Origin: DSXH01 sp037446915
GTDB taxonomy: Bacteria > Bacteroidota > Ignavibacteria > Ignavibacteriales > Melioribacteraceae
NCBI GenBank assembly: GCA_037446915.1
Contig: JBBIHP010000010.1
Location: 1-45,121, forward strand
Length of the DNA: 45,121 bases
Direction of reading: 5' to 3'
Shown: piece after piece, positions 1 to 8,385 of the stretch
How positions within the stretch are numbered: the first letter of the stretch is position 1
Layout of the letters: every line of letters starts with the position of its first letter
The notes under the pieces: generated by a model
Told to the model about the DNA's origin: nothing
Seen by the model: only the letters and a program-made list of their open reading frames with translations
Database searches by the model: none
Program-made: the position numbers and the translations under genes

Positions 1-329
1 TCGGACATTCTTAAAAGAAGGTTATCCCGTGTAATGCCGGCATTATTAACAAGGATATCAACACCTCCAAGTTTTTCAATTGCTTCATCAACTGTTTTCT
101 GTGCTTCTTCTAAAGAAGTAGCGTCTGCTTTGAAACCGATAATTTTGGTATCAAGACTTCCAACTTCCCTTTCAATTTCAGCAGCACATTCGTCGCAGCT
201 ATTATAAATGAAAGCTACATCCGAGAAAAGAACACCACAGCAACTTTTTGATGCAAGCTCTTTTACAATTGCTTTACCAATACCTCTGGTACCACCTGTA
301 ACAATAGCTCTCTTATTTTTGGATTGCAA
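1..329 (-). CDS. fabG: 3-oxoacyl-ACP reductase FabG (3' end outside window)
   Basis: Short-chain dehydrogenase that reduces 3-oxoacyl-ACP with NADPH in the first reductive step of fatty-acid elongation. About 109 N-terminal codons are present; the rest lies beyond base 1. The Rossmann nucleotide-binding motif VTGGTRGIGKA lies at about residues 9-19, and the NNAGIT motif of classical SDRs sits near the truncated end. I chose the TTG at 329 as start because it gives the normal FabG spacing to the TGxxxGxG motif and has an AAAGGAAG ribosome-binding site just upstream. The start overlaps the end of the DUF3109 gene by 17 bases. Position after fabD supports FabG over other SDRs. The catalytic Ser-Tyr-Lys is not in the window. 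Confidence 0.9.
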   Translation of the reverse strand, partial: MQSKNKRAIVTGGTRGIGKAIVKELASKSCCGVLFSDVAFIYNSCDECAAEIEREVGSLDTKIIGFKADATSLEEAQKTVDEAIEKLGGVDILVNNAGITRDNLLLRMS

Positions 330-924
330 TTTTTTCTTCCTTTATTGAGTTCAGATATTCTTCTCTATATTGTAATAATTCTTCAAAACCTTTTTCACCA
401 AGTAAATATCTTATTTCATCACGGCTATGTTCAAATATAGTAACTGTTTGATTCTTATTTGTGCTACAGTAGTGCATTCTTTCAGTATGCTCATCATCTA
501 CTGTAAGTGCCCCTTCGAATATAACAAGCGGGAATAATATACAATACAATGGTTTATATTTCCACTTGAATTCACCATCTTCAATAGCCATTTTTTGAAG
601 GGTGCAAAATCCTTGTTTATCTAGAAAAACACATTTTCCGTTATATACTTCTGTACCGACAGCAATACCTGATTCAAAATCGGGATCGGTTTCCGGTTCT
701 TCAAACCATCGGGACGGATCTTTAAGCTGGGAGTCGTCCATCGATATTATAATACGGTTCTTCATACTCATAATTTTTTCGTATTCCTTTTTATCAGTAT
801 AAACACCGTAATAACAGCATTCGCCACTGCAAATGCAGACATCGCACGCTTTAACAAACTTAGTGGTAAAGATTTGAGGATCAATGTAAAGTCCATTGAT
901 CATTTTCTCAAATTTATTTTGCAT
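313..924 (-). CDS. DUF3109 family cysteine-rich protein
   Basis: 203-aa soluble protein with a Cys cluster near the N-terminus (Cys27, 30, 32, 36, 37; motif CDVCICSGECCYYG), the pattern of the DUF3109 and YkgJ-like CxxCxxxxCC proteins thought to bind zinc or iron-sulphur. Further Cys lie in the FCTLQ, YCILFP and YCSTN segments, enough for a metal site. Function is unknown. The ATG shares one base with the fabD stop (TAATG), and its own stop lies inside fabG, so it is translationally coupled within the fatty-acid operon. No signal peptide or membrane segment is seen. Family assignment is from motif recognition; any role in lipid synthesis is inference from position only. Confidence 0.8.
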   Translation of the reverse strand: MQNKFEKMINGLYIDPQIFTTKFVKACDVCICSGECCYYGVYTDKKEYEKIMSMKNRIIISMDDSQLKDPSRWFEEPETDPDFESGIAVGTEVYNGKCVFLDKQGFCTLQKMAIEDGEFKWKYKPLYCILFPLVIFEGALTVDDEHTERMHYCSTNKNQTVTIFEHSRDEIRYLLGEKGFEELLQYREEYLNSIKEEKIAIQK

Positions 925-1838
925 TAGAGATACCTTTCAACGTCACTGAATTTATCAATACCGAATATTTTAACATCAGGATTTATTCTTTTTACTAGAC
1001 CCTGTAAAACTTTTCCCGGACCTATTTCATAAAATTCATCTGCATCATCATTAATCATATTAACTATAGTTTCTTCCCATCTAACCGGCTTTGATAATTG
1101 ATCAAATAAAAGTTCTTTAATTTTATTTTTATCCTTAACTGGAGAAGCAGTAACATTTGTATAAACTGGAATTTTAGAATCATAAAAAGGAGTAGTATCA
1201 AGTTTCATTTTTAATTTATCTTTTGCCAAAGACATTAGCGGCGAATGGAACGCACCGCTTACAACTAATTCTTTTACAAGTTTAGCGCCTTCTTTTTTGC
1301 AAATTTCCATTGCTGCCCTAACACCTTCAACTGAGCCGCTAATTACAATTTGCCCGGGTGAGTTAAAATTTGCACATTGAACAATACCGGCTGAAGAAGC
1401 ATCGTTACAAATTTTTTCAAGTCTATCTGGTAATAATCCCACAACAGCTGCCATAGTTCCTGGCTGTTCAATACCAGCATGCAGCATGGCTTTACCGCGT
1501 ACATGTACAAGTTTTATAGCTTCATAAAATTGAATTGCTTTAGCTGATACAAGTGCGGAGTATTCACCTAAGGAATGACCGGCAACCATATCAGGTTCCA
1601 ATGTTCTTAAAATACTTGCCAGAACAACACTATGAACAAAAATTGCCGGCTGAGTAAAATCTGTTTGTTTAAGCGATTCTTCCGGTCCATTAAACATAAT
1701 ATGAGAAAGTGGAATACCAATAGCTTCTTCTGCAGTACGGATCATTTCTTTTGCTTCAACGGAATTCTCGAAAAGATCTTTTGCCATTCCAACGTATTGA
1801 GAACCCTGTCCGGGGAATATGAACGCTTTCTTGCCCAC
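924..1838 (-). CDS. fabD: Malonyl-CoA:ACP transacylase FabD
   Basis: Moves the malonyl group from CoA to acyl carrier protein to supply the extender unit for fatty-acid synthesis. The 304-aa length is normal. The N-terminal FPGQGSQYVGM motif, the nucleophile elbow GHSLGEYSA with Ser89, Arg114, and His198 in GAFHSPLM are the expected oxyanion and catalytic features. The start is GTG, overlapping the fabH TAG stop by one base. Downstream it is coupled to the DUF3109 gene through TAATG. Cytoplasmic; no anomalies. Confidence 0.96.
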   Translation of the reverse strand: MGKKAFIFPGQGSQYVGMAKDLFENSVEAKEMIRTAEEAIGIPLSHIMFNGPEESLKQTDFTQPAIFVHSVVLASILRTLEPDMVAGHSLGEYSALVSAKAIQFYEAIKLVHVRGKAMLHAGIEQPGTMAAVVGLLPDRLEKICNDASSAGIVQCANFNSPGQIVISGSVEGVRAAMEICKKEGAKLVKELVVSGAFHSPLMSLAKDKLKMKLDTTPFYDSKIPVYTNVTASPVKDKNKIKELLFDQLSKPVRWEETIVNMINDDADEFYEIGPGKVLQGLVKRINPDVKIFGIDKFSDVERYL

Positions 1839-2845
1839 TAATCAATACCCCATGTTAAATAGATAGCTCCCCATGTATACCCGGCACCGAACGCAGCGAG
1901 AATTAAATTATCGCCCTTTTTTAATTTGCCGTTGCGATAATATTCTGTTATACATGAAGGAATAGTTGCTGCAGTTGTGTTGCCGTATCGATCTATGTTA
2001 ATCATTACTTTATCTTTCGAAACTCCCATTCTTTCAGCAGTAGCATCAATTATTCTCATATTTGCCTGATGAGGAACGAGGTATGCAACATCATCAGAAG
2101 TTAAATTATTCTTCTTCATAATTTCATAAGAGACATCGGCCATTCCTTTAACCGCAACCTTAAATACTGCTTTACCATCCTGATAGATATAATGCCATTT
2201 GTTATCAACTGTTTCGTGCGAAGCTGGTCTTAAACTACCACCGCCTTTCATATACAAGTTATCTTTTCCTGTTCCATCCACATACAGTAATGTATCTTTT
2301 ATTCCGTAATTAAGATCTTCCGTTGGTTCGAGTAACACTGCCGATGCAAGGTCGCCGAATAGAATACAGGTATTTCTATCGGTGTAATCTGTAATTGCGG
2401 TCATTTTATCTGAGCCAACAACAACAACTTTTTTATAAGCACCGCTTTCAATAAGTTTTGAACCTGTTTCGAGTGCGAATAAAAATCCGGAACAAGCTGC
2501 AGATAGATCGAATCCCCATGCATTTTTTGCACCAATTTTATCCTGAACAAGGCACGCACATGCGGGAAAGAACATATCAGGCGTAACAGTTGCAACAATG
2601 ATTACATCAATCTCTTCTGGTTTTAATCCGGAATTTTTCATTAAGTCCTGAACAGCAAAAGCAGCCATATCGCTTGTTGCACCGTTTTCCATCATTCGTC
2701 GCTCTTTAATTCCGGTTCTGCTTATAATCCATTCATTGTTTGTTTCAACAATAGATTCGAAATATTTATTATCCAGAATTTTATCCGGGGCATAAATTCC
2801 CACTGCAGTAATAGCAGCATTCACTTTTTTATTTTGTAACGGCAT
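1838..2845 (-). CDS. fabH: 3-oxoacyl-ACP synthase III FabH
   Basis: Condenses acetyl-CoA or another primer acyl-CoA with malonyl-ACP to begin fatty-acid synthesis. The 335-aa thiolase-fold protein carries the full triad: Cys118 (SAACSGF), His259 (VPHQANMR) and Asn289 (YGNTTAA). The ATG at 2845 lies within the last 17 bases of plsX and has GGAAGC upstream. An in-frame GTG at residue 8 is possible but lacks a ribosome-binding site. Primer preference cannot be read from the sequence. Confidence 0.96.
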   Translation of the reverse strand: MPLQNKKVNAAITAVGIYAPDKILDNKYFESIVETNNEWIISRTGIKERRMMENGATSDMAAFAVQDLMKNSGLKPEEIDVIIVATVTPDMFFPACACLVQDKIGAKNAWGFDLSAACSGFLFALETGSKLIESGAYKKVVVVGSDKMTAITDYTDRNTCILFGDLASAVLLEPTEDLNYGIKDTLLYVDGTGKDNLYMKGGGSLRPASHETVDNKWHYIYQDGKAVFKVAVKGMADVSYEIMKKNNLTSDDVAYLVPHQANMRIIDATAERMGVSKDKVMINIDRYGNTTAATIPSCITEYYRNGKLKKGDNLILAAFGAGYTWGAIYLTWGID

Positions 2846-3863
2846 ATTCTTTTAAAGCTTCCTGAAATTTCTGAATTAAATTTTTGTCGTACATTTCTTT
2901 TGCACGCAATACCATATTCTTTATTGCCAGTGGTGTACTTGAACCATGACCAATAATACTAATACCATTAACACCAAGAAGCGGAACTCCTCCGTGCGTT
3001 TGATAATCCATATCGCTAAGAGAGACTTTCAAAACTTTCTTAACGATAAGAGCATAAATTTTATTAATAAGACCTCTTTTGGAATAATCCTTAATACGGG
3101 ATTTAAGAAGAGTAAGAACACTCTCACCAAACTTTAGAATTACATTACCAAGAAAACCATCGCAGACAATAACATCAACATTTCCTTTAGTAATATCTCT
3201 ACCCTCAACATTTCCTATAAAATTAAGTTTGGATTCCTTAAGAAGTTTAAATGTGGCTAACGATAACTCATTACCTTTCGATTCCTCCTCACCAACACTT
3301 AGCACACCAACCGAAGGATTAGAACAACTGAAAATTTCCGTAGCGAAAATGGATCCGAGAATAGCATATTCGAATAAATGCTGAGGTTTGCTATCTACAC
3401 TTGCACCAACATCAAATAAAAGGCAGAATTTATTTTGAGAAGTCGGGAATGAAGCACCGATAGTTGGTCGGCTAACACCCTCAATTCTTCCAATTATTAA
3501 TGTGGAAGCAGCCATCATAGCACCTGTATTACCAGCACTAACAAAAGCGTGCGCTTTTTTTTCTTTTACAAGTCTGGCACCAACAACAATCGATGAATCA
3601 GGTTTTGTTTTTAATGCTTGTGTAGGAGTATCACCCATATCGATAATTTGAGAAGTATGATAAATCATCTTCTCGTCAATCTTAATGTTCTCCAGTTTAG
3701 CTGATTCAAGAATTTTCTCTTTGTCGCCAACTAAAATAAGCTCAAAGTCGTTGCTCTGGTTGAATGCATCAAGTGCACCTATTAAAACATTCTTAGGGGC
3801 ATAATCGCCCCCCATAGCATCAACTGCAATTACGCATTTAATGTCATTTTTTGTTTGTGTCAT
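2829..3863 (-). CDS. plsX: Phosphate acyltransferase PlsX
   Basis: Converts acyl-ACP to acyl-phosphate, the donor for PlsY in phosphatidic acid synthesis. The 344-aa length fits the family. The N-terminal VAVDAMGGDYAPK-type motif (here IAVDAMGGDYAPKN) is diagnostic, and GNTGAMMA, GVNGISIIGHGSS and the NVEGRDI segment are also typical. It is a peripheral membrane enzyme without signal peptide. It sits between rpmF and fabH as in many bacteria, tying phospholipid and fatty-acid precursor supply into one transcript. The gap to rpmF is only 19 bases. Confidence 0.96.
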   Translation of the reverse strand: MTQTKNDIKCVIAVDAMGGDYAPKNVLIGALDAFNQSNDFELILVGDKEKILESAKLENIKIDEKMIYHTSQIIDMGDTPTQALKTKPDSSIVVGARLVKEKKAHAFVSAGNTGAMMAASTLIIGRIEGVSRPTIGASFPTSQNKFCLLFDVGASVDSKPQHLFEYAILGSIFATEIFSCSNPSVGVLSVGEEESKGNELSLATFKLLKESKLNFIGNVEGRDITKGNVDVIVCDGFLGNVILKFGESVLTLLKSRIKDYSKRGLINKIYALIVKKVLKVSLSDMDYQTHGGVPLLGVNGISIIGHGSSTPLAIKNMVLRAKEMYDKNLIQKFQEALKEYAVTK

Positions 3864-3882
3864 TTACAAATAATTAAGAATG

Positions 3883-4062
3883 TTAGGATTCAGGTACGAA
3901 CATGGATCTGCCGGCATAATAACCGCAGCTCGGGCATGCTCTATGGCTTAATTTAAGTTCGCCACAATTTGAGCAACGGCTTAAGGTAGGAACAGTTGCC
4001 TTATAATGTGTTCTGCGCTTATCCCTTCTGCTCTTAGACATCTTACGTTTCGGATTAGGCAT
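3883..4062 (-). CDS. rpmF: 50S ribosomal protein L32
   Basis: Reading the minus strand gives a 59-aa protein starting MPNPKRKMSKSRRDKRR and ending FVPES. It has the basic N-terminal tail and two CxxC pairs (CSNC and CPSC, residues 30-33 and 44-47) of zinc-binding L32. The ATG at 4062 follows the yceD stop by 14 bases. The yceD-rpmF-plsX order is strongly conserved and confirms the call. Confidence 0.96.
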   Translation of the reverse strand: MPNPKRKMSKSRRDKRRTHYKATVPTLSRCSNCGELKLSHRACPSCGYYAGRSMFVPES

Positions 4063-4076
4063 CGTTTAACCTTTGT

Positions 4077-4574
4077 TTAGTTATTAGATTTTAATTTTTT
4101 TAATGGTTCCCAAATATCATTTGTCTTTTCAAGGTGACAATCACATTTACCTTGATTCATATTTATTCCACAAACGGAACATAAACCTTTGCATTCATCA
4201 CTGCACAATTTTTTCATCGGAATTGAAAGCTCTGTATATTCATATACATCTTTGCTTATATCAATTTTATCCTGATCAGCAGAAATGTACTTTACATTGT
4301 AATCCTCTGAAACAACAGGATTCTTTGAAAAAATGTAACTCAACTGGAAATTCGCATACAATTTTGTATTAAATTCGGAGTTACATCTATCGCAAACCAT
4401 CTTAGAATTGACCACTGCTTCGCAATTCAATACAATCTGATGCTGGGACTTATCCATTCTGCAGTCAACTTGAACATTTCCGAAGAATAATTCTTCCAGA
4501 CCCACTTTTTCGACAGGTTCATCAAATATAATTTGATGGATGCCGTCTGAAAAATTTGTATATTTTATTATCAT
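4077..4574 (-). CDS. yceD: YceD/DUF177 family protein
   Basis: 165-aa acidic protein of the DUF177 family, which in bacteria and plastids is linked to 23S rRNA accumulation and is almost always encoded beside rpmF. The conserved CDRC pair of the central domain is at about residues 59-62, and two further Cys pairs (CKGLCSVCG and CDCH) near the C-terminus suggest a zinc-bound tail. It is the first gene of the minus-strand lipid operon, with a candidate promoter 30 bases upstream. No Shine-Dalgarno is evident. The biochemical activity is unknown. Confidence 0.85.
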   Translation of the reverse strand: MIIKYTNFSDGIHQIIFDEPVEKVGLEELFFGNVQVDCRMDKSQHQIVLNCEAVVNSKMVCDRCNSEFNTKLYANFQLSYIFSKNPVVSEDYNVKYISADQDKIDISKDVYEYTELSIPMKKLCSDECKGLCSVCGINMNQGKCDCHLEKTNDIWEPLKKLKSNN

Positions 4575-4603
4575 TTTAACAAAGAGCGAAAAAATTGGGA
4601 CAA

Positions 4604-4632
4604 AATATAGTCACCAATTCGCTTATAATCAA
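4604..4632 (-). promoter_or_regulatory. Candidate promoter of the yceD-rpmF-plsX-fab operon
   Basis: On the minus strand a -35 TTGATT (4627-4632) is separated by exactly 17 bases from a -10 TATATT (4604-4609), placing a start about 23 bases before yceD. It resembles the sigma-70 type rather than the Bacteroidetes TAnnTTTG box. Such matches are frequent in AT-rich DNA. Confidence 0.5.
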
Positions 4633-4665
4633 GAAATGATTAAATATGTAGATATAAGAGATAAC

Positions 4666-4694
4666 TTAAGAATTTCTCTTTATCCTATTATAAA
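4666..4694 (+). promoter_or_regulatory. Candidate promoter for the prsW-nadD-meaB operon
   Basis: Plus-strand -35 TTAAGA (4666-4671), 17-base spacer and -10 TATAAA (4689-4694), about 20 bases before the prsW ATG. It faces away from the divergent yceD promoter. A perfect TATAAT at 4624-4629 is also present but has no -35 partner at proper spacing. Confidence 0.38.
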
Positions 4695-4714
4695 TAAAGT
4701 ATATGGGTTAAAAA

Positions 4715-5668
4715 ATGCCTACTAATGCTTCCCTTTTAGCTGCAATATTCCCAATGATAATTTATTTAATTATTATCTGGAGAATGGATAAATATGAAAG
4801 AGAACCGTTACGATTTTTAATTTTACATTTTTTATGGGGCGCTTTCGGCGCAATTATTTTAGGAATTTTAGGGAGTGCATTATTAGGGAATTTTACAGGT
4901 ATTGAGGAAGATGGCAGCACCGGTAATACACTTATTCAGACGATTCTTTTCGCACCTGTTTCCGAGGAGGTTGCTAAAGGTGTTTTTCTATTATGGTCTG
5001 TTAAATCCAGAAAATTTGATAATATTACAGACGGATTGGTTTACGGAAGTGCGATAGGATTAGGTTTTGGGATGACAGAAAATTTTACATACTTTGTTAC
5101 ATATGGCGATACATTATCATCATGGATATTTCTCGTGTTCGTCCGTTCATTATTCTCTGCGGTTATGCATATGATTTCGACTGCAACATTCGGAGCATTT
5201 CTCGGAATCGCAAAATTTAATTTGAAAACTTCAAGATCATTTTTACCTGTTGCCGGATTATTGCTTGCAATATTTTTTCATTTCATGTGGAATTTTACTG
5301 TAAGCTTTAACACCACATTTTTGTTCGGATTCGTTTTTATGATTGGACTTATAATTTATTTTATACTGTTATTCAGGTATGCAATCCGTAAGGAAAGAGA
5401 AATAATCGAATCGGAATTAAATGAAGAATTCGATTTGTTAAATCTGCCCAAAGATCATATAAAAATAATAGGCTCTTCATTAAGATTAAAAAAGGGCTGG
5501 GTTGATGAAAATATCCGTAAACAATATTTTAGATTTGCTATAAGACTTGCGTTTAAAAAGATGCAGAGTAAAAACAGCCAGGGTTATTTAAAAGCAACCT
5601 GTGATTACGAAGTTGAAGTGCTTCGTGATTTAATTCGAAATTTATTCCCATTAGAAACCGCAAAATAA
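4715..5668 (+). CDS. PrsW-like intramembrane metalloprotease
   Basis: 317-aa integral membrane protein with about seven hydrophobic segments between residues 6 and 220 and a cytoplasmic tail of roughly 90 residues. It carries PrsW/CPBP-type catalytic motifs: Glu84-Glu85 in PVSEEVAKG, Glu122 in GMTENFTYF, His152 in the MHMIST segment and His189 in FFHFMWN. Family members such as B. subtilis PrsW cut membrane anti-sigma factors, but no anti-sigma factor is encoded nearby, so the substrate is unknown. The ATG at 4715 is the first gene of the plus-strand operon, with nadD two bases downstream. The charged C-terminal domain (about 221-317) is not recognised. Confidence 0.8.
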   Translation: MPTNASLLAAIFPMIIYLIIIWRMDKYEREPLRFLILHFLWGAFGAIILGILGSALLGNFTGIEEDGSTGNTLIQTILFAPVSEEVAKGVFLLWSVKSRKFDNITDGLVYGSAIGLGFGMTENFTYFVTYGDTLSSWIFLVFVRSLFSAVMHMISTATFGAFLGIAKFNLKTSRSFLPVAGLLLAIFFHFMWNFTVSFNTTFLFGFVFMIGLIIYFILLFRYAIRKEREIIESELNEEFDLLNLPKDHIKIIGSSLRLKKGWVDENIRKQYFRFAIRLAFKKMQSKNSQGYLKATCDYEVEVLRDLIRNLFPLETAK

Positions 5669-5670
5669 AA

Positions 5671-6249
5671 ATGAAAAGTAAAATTGGAATTCTTGGCGGT
5701 ACATTCGATCCTGTTCATAACGGACATTTAATTACTGCACAATTTGTCCGCGAGAAAAGAAACCTGGATAAGATAATTTTCATACCCTGTAATATCTCTC
5801 CTCATAAGACAGATCTGTTATCATCATCGGCAGAGCATAGACTTAATATGGTTAAGCTTGCTATAGACAATATACCTTACTTTGACTACTCCGATTACGA
5901 ACTTAAAGCCGAAGGTATATCTTATTCTTATAATACCTTACTCTATCTAAGTGAAAAATATGAATCCCTTGAATTGATCATTGGTTATGATAATCTGCTT
6001 GTATTCGATAAATGGTATCAACCCGATGAAATAATCCGTCTTGTTTCCTTGGTTGTAATGAAAAGAAAAACCGACATTGAAGAGACAAGGAACAGATTTT
6101 TTGAAAAAGCTGTTTTATTAGATACACCTACTATAGAAATATCTTCCACGGATATACGTGAACGTGTTAGGAATAATTTGCCGGTAGATTTTCTTGTTCC
6201 TGAAAGTGTTAAAAAATATATTTATAAAACTAATTTGTACAGGCAATAA
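5671..6249 (+). CDS. nadD: Nicotinate-nucleotide adenylyltransferase NadD
   Basis: Adenylates nicotinate mononucleotide with ATP to deamido-NAD in NAD synthesis. The 192-aa length is typical. The nucleotidyltransferase signature GGTFDPVHNGHL at residues 9-20 includes the HxGH-type motif, and the ISSTDIRERV motif near residue 157 binds the phosphates. ATG follows the prsW stop by two bases. Cytoplasmic. The gene neighbourhood shows no other NAD gene. Confidence 0.95.
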   Translation: MKSKIGILGGTFDPVHNGHLITAQFVREKRNLDKIIFIPCNISPHKTDLLSSSAEHRLNMVKLAIDNIPYFDYSDYELKAEGISYSYNTLLYLSEKYESLELIIGYDNLLVFDKWYQPDEIIRLVSLVVMKRKTDIEETRNRFFEKAVLLDTPTIEISSTDIRERVRNNLPVDFLVPESVKKYIYKTNLYRQ

Positions 6250-6254
6250 TTTTT

Positions 6255-7211
6255 ATGAATGTTATTGAAATTGCAGAGAAGATTTTTGAAAATGATAAAC
6301 GATACGTATCCCGTGCAATAAGTATTGTTGAATCGAATAATTCAATATCAGCTGAATTATTAAAAGAATTACATAAAAGAACCGGTAATGCTTATAGAAT
6401 TGGAATAACCGGTCCTCCCGGTGCAGGTAAATCTACATTAACAAATCAACTCGCAAAGTTTTATCGTAATCAAAACAAGAAAATTGGAATTATTGCCGTT
6501 GATCCAACAAGCCCTTTTACCGGCGGAGCTTTACTTGGCGACCGTGTTCGTATGAACGATATTGGTAATGACCCCGGAATATTTATTAGAAGTATGGCTA
6601 CACGCGGTAGTCTTGGCGGACTAAGCAAAAAAACTATTGATGCAGCAGATGTTCTTGACGCTGCCGGTTATGATTTAATTATTTTTGAAACTGTTGGCGT
6701 AGGACAATCTGAACTTGATATTGCAAAAACTGCCGATACTACAATTGTAGTTTTAGTACCTGAATCGGGCGATTCTATTCAAGCAATGAAAGCGGGATTG
6801 ATGGAGATAGCCGATTTTTTTGTACTTAACAAAAGTGACCGCCCGGGTTCGGATTCGGCACAGACAGCAATTAGAACAATCTTAATGATGAGAGATCATA
6901 CTGAAAAGGACTGGTTACCAAATATTATTAGATGTATTGCATCAGAAAATGTGGGTACAATTGAAATTGCAGAGGAAATTGAACGGCACCGTAATTTCAT
7001 GATCAATAACAATCTTCTTAAAGAGAAGCGCGAAGAAAATTATAAAATCAGAATTAAAGAAATTGCAGAGAACTTGCTTAAGAACGAATTGTGGTCGAAC
7101 GAGAGTGAATTATTTTTAAGTGAATCGCTTAAAAATGTAATAAGCGGAACTACTTCTCCCTACCAGGTTGCAGAAACAATCTATACTAACTTTAAAAAAG
7201 TAAGGGACTGA
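6255..7211 (+). CDS. meaB: Methylmalonyl-CoA mutase-associated GTPase MeaB
   Basis: G3E-family P-loop GTPase (ArgK/MeaB) that chaperones adenosylcobalamin loading and protects methylmalonyl-CoA mutase. The 318 residues include Walker A GPPGAGKS (53-60), the conserved DPTSPFTGGALLGDRVRM block, the ETVGVGQSE switch region and the NKSD guanine-specificity motif. The gene lies 5 bases after nadD and one base before the acyl-CoA dehydrogenase. No mutase subunit is encoded in the window, so the client is inferred, but the neighbouring acyl-CoA dehydrogenase and carboxylase support a propionate/branched-chain acyl-CoA setting. Confidence 0.93.
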   Translation: MNVIEIAEKIFENDKRYVSRAISIVESNNSISAELLKELHKRTGNAYRIGITGPPGAGKSTLTNQLAKFYRNQNKKIGIIAVDPTSPFTGGALLGDRVRMNDIGNDPGIFIRSMATRGSLGGLSKKTIDAADVLDAAGYDLIIFETVGVGQSELDIAKTADTTIVVLVPESGDSIQAMKAGLMEIADFFVLNKSDRPGSDSAQTAIRTILMMRDHTEKDWLPNIIRCIASENVGTIEIAEEIERHRNFMINNNLLKEKREENYKIRIKEIAENLLKNELWSNESELFLSESLKNVISGTTSPYQVAETIYTNFKKVRD

Positions 7212-7212
7212 A

Positions 7213-8376
7213 ATGGAAACCAATAACAATCAATTTCTAATTGATCTTGATGAAAACAGAAGGACTATAAGGGATACAATCAGGGAATTCGCCGAGAATG
7301 TTATAAAACCTGTTGTAATGGAATATGATGAACCCCAGAAATTTCCGATTGATATAATGCATCAGCTTGGAGATTTAGGTTTTCTTGGAATACTTGTTCC
7401 GGAGGAATATGGCGGAGCCGGATTAGGTTATGTAGAATATTCTATTGTGGTTGAAGAATTAGCAAGGATTGATCCTTCTATTTCTCTTTCAGTTGCAGCA
7501 CATAATGGTTTGTGTACTAATCATATCCTTATGCATGCTAATGAAGAACAGAAGAAAAAATATCTTCCTGATCTGGCAAGCGGAAAAGTAATTGGTGCAT
7601 GGGGCTTAACTGAACCATCCTCCGGCAGCGATGCTGCAGCAATGCAAACTACCGCAGTATTAGATGGTGATAATTACATACTGAACGGTACAAAAAATTT
7701 TATTACTCATGGCGAGTCTGGTAAAACCGCAGTTGTAATGGCAATTACTGATAAGTCAAAAGGCAAAAAAGGAATTTCGGCATTTATAGTTGAAAAGGGT
7801 TATCATGGTTTTAGTGCCGGTAAAAAAGAGAATAAACTTGGAATGCGCGCAAGTGAAACTACTCAGTTACTTTTTGAAAATTGTGTTGTCCCTAAAGTGA
7901 ACTTAATTGGTATTGAAGGTGAAGGATTTATTCAGGCAATGAAAATACTGGAAGGTGGAAGAATTTCTATTGCAGCATTAAGTGTTGGACTTGCGCAAGG
8001 ATGCCTCGACGCTTCAGTCGCCTACTCCAAAGAGAGGAAGCAATTCAATAAACCGATTTCGGAATTTCAAGGAATACAATTCAAGCTCTCTGATATGGCA
8101 ACCGATATTGAAGCTGCACGTTTAATGACTTATAAAGCAGCAATACTTAAGGATAACGGTAAATCGGTCTTTTCTGCTGCTGCAAAGGCAAAATTATTCG
8201 CAAGCGAAATTGCTACTAAAGCTGCTAATGAAGCCGTTCAAATATTCGGCGGGTATGGATTTGTTAAAGACTACCCGGTAGAAAAATTTTATAGAGATGT
8301 TAAACTTCTTACTATTGGTGAAGGTACCTCGGAAGTTCAGAGAATAGTTTTAGCAAGAGAACTTTTACAGGATTAA
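7213..8376 (+). CDS. Acyl-CoA dehydrogenase (short/branched-chain type)
   Basis: FAD enzyme making the alpha,beta-double bond in acyl-CoA and passing electrons to ETF. The 387 residues show the full family layout: N-terminal helical domain, middle beta domain with WGLTEPSSGSDA (FAD/substrate loop), and C-terminal helical domain with ERKQFNKPI and QIFGGYGF. Glu370 in GEGTSEVQR sits where the catalytic base of butyryl-/medium-chain enzymes lies; isovaleryl-CoA dehydrogenases usually lack this Glu, so a straight- or short-chain substrate is favoured even though the next gene resembles a methylcrotonyl-CoA carboxylase subunit. Start ATG is one base after the meaB stop. Confidence 0.92.
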   Translation: METNNNQFLIDLDENRRTIRDTIREFAENVIKPVVMEYDEPQKFPIDIMHQLGDLGFLGILVPEEYGGAGLGYVEYSIVVEELARIDPSISLSVAAHNGLCTNHILMHANEEQKKKYLPDLASGKVIGAWGLTEPSSGSDAAAMQTTAVLDGDNYILNGTKNFITHGESGKTAVVMAITDKSKGKKGISAFIVEKGYHGFSAGKKENKLGMRASETTQLLFENCVVPKVNLIGIEGEGFIQAMKILEGGRISIAALSVGLAQGCLDASVAYSKERKQFNKPISEFQGIQFKLSDMATDIEAARLMTYKAAILKDNGKSVFSAAAKAKLFASEIATKAANEAVQIFGGYGFVKDYPVEKFYRDVKLLTIGEGTSEVQRIVLARELLQD

Positions 8377-8385
8377 GGAAATTTT

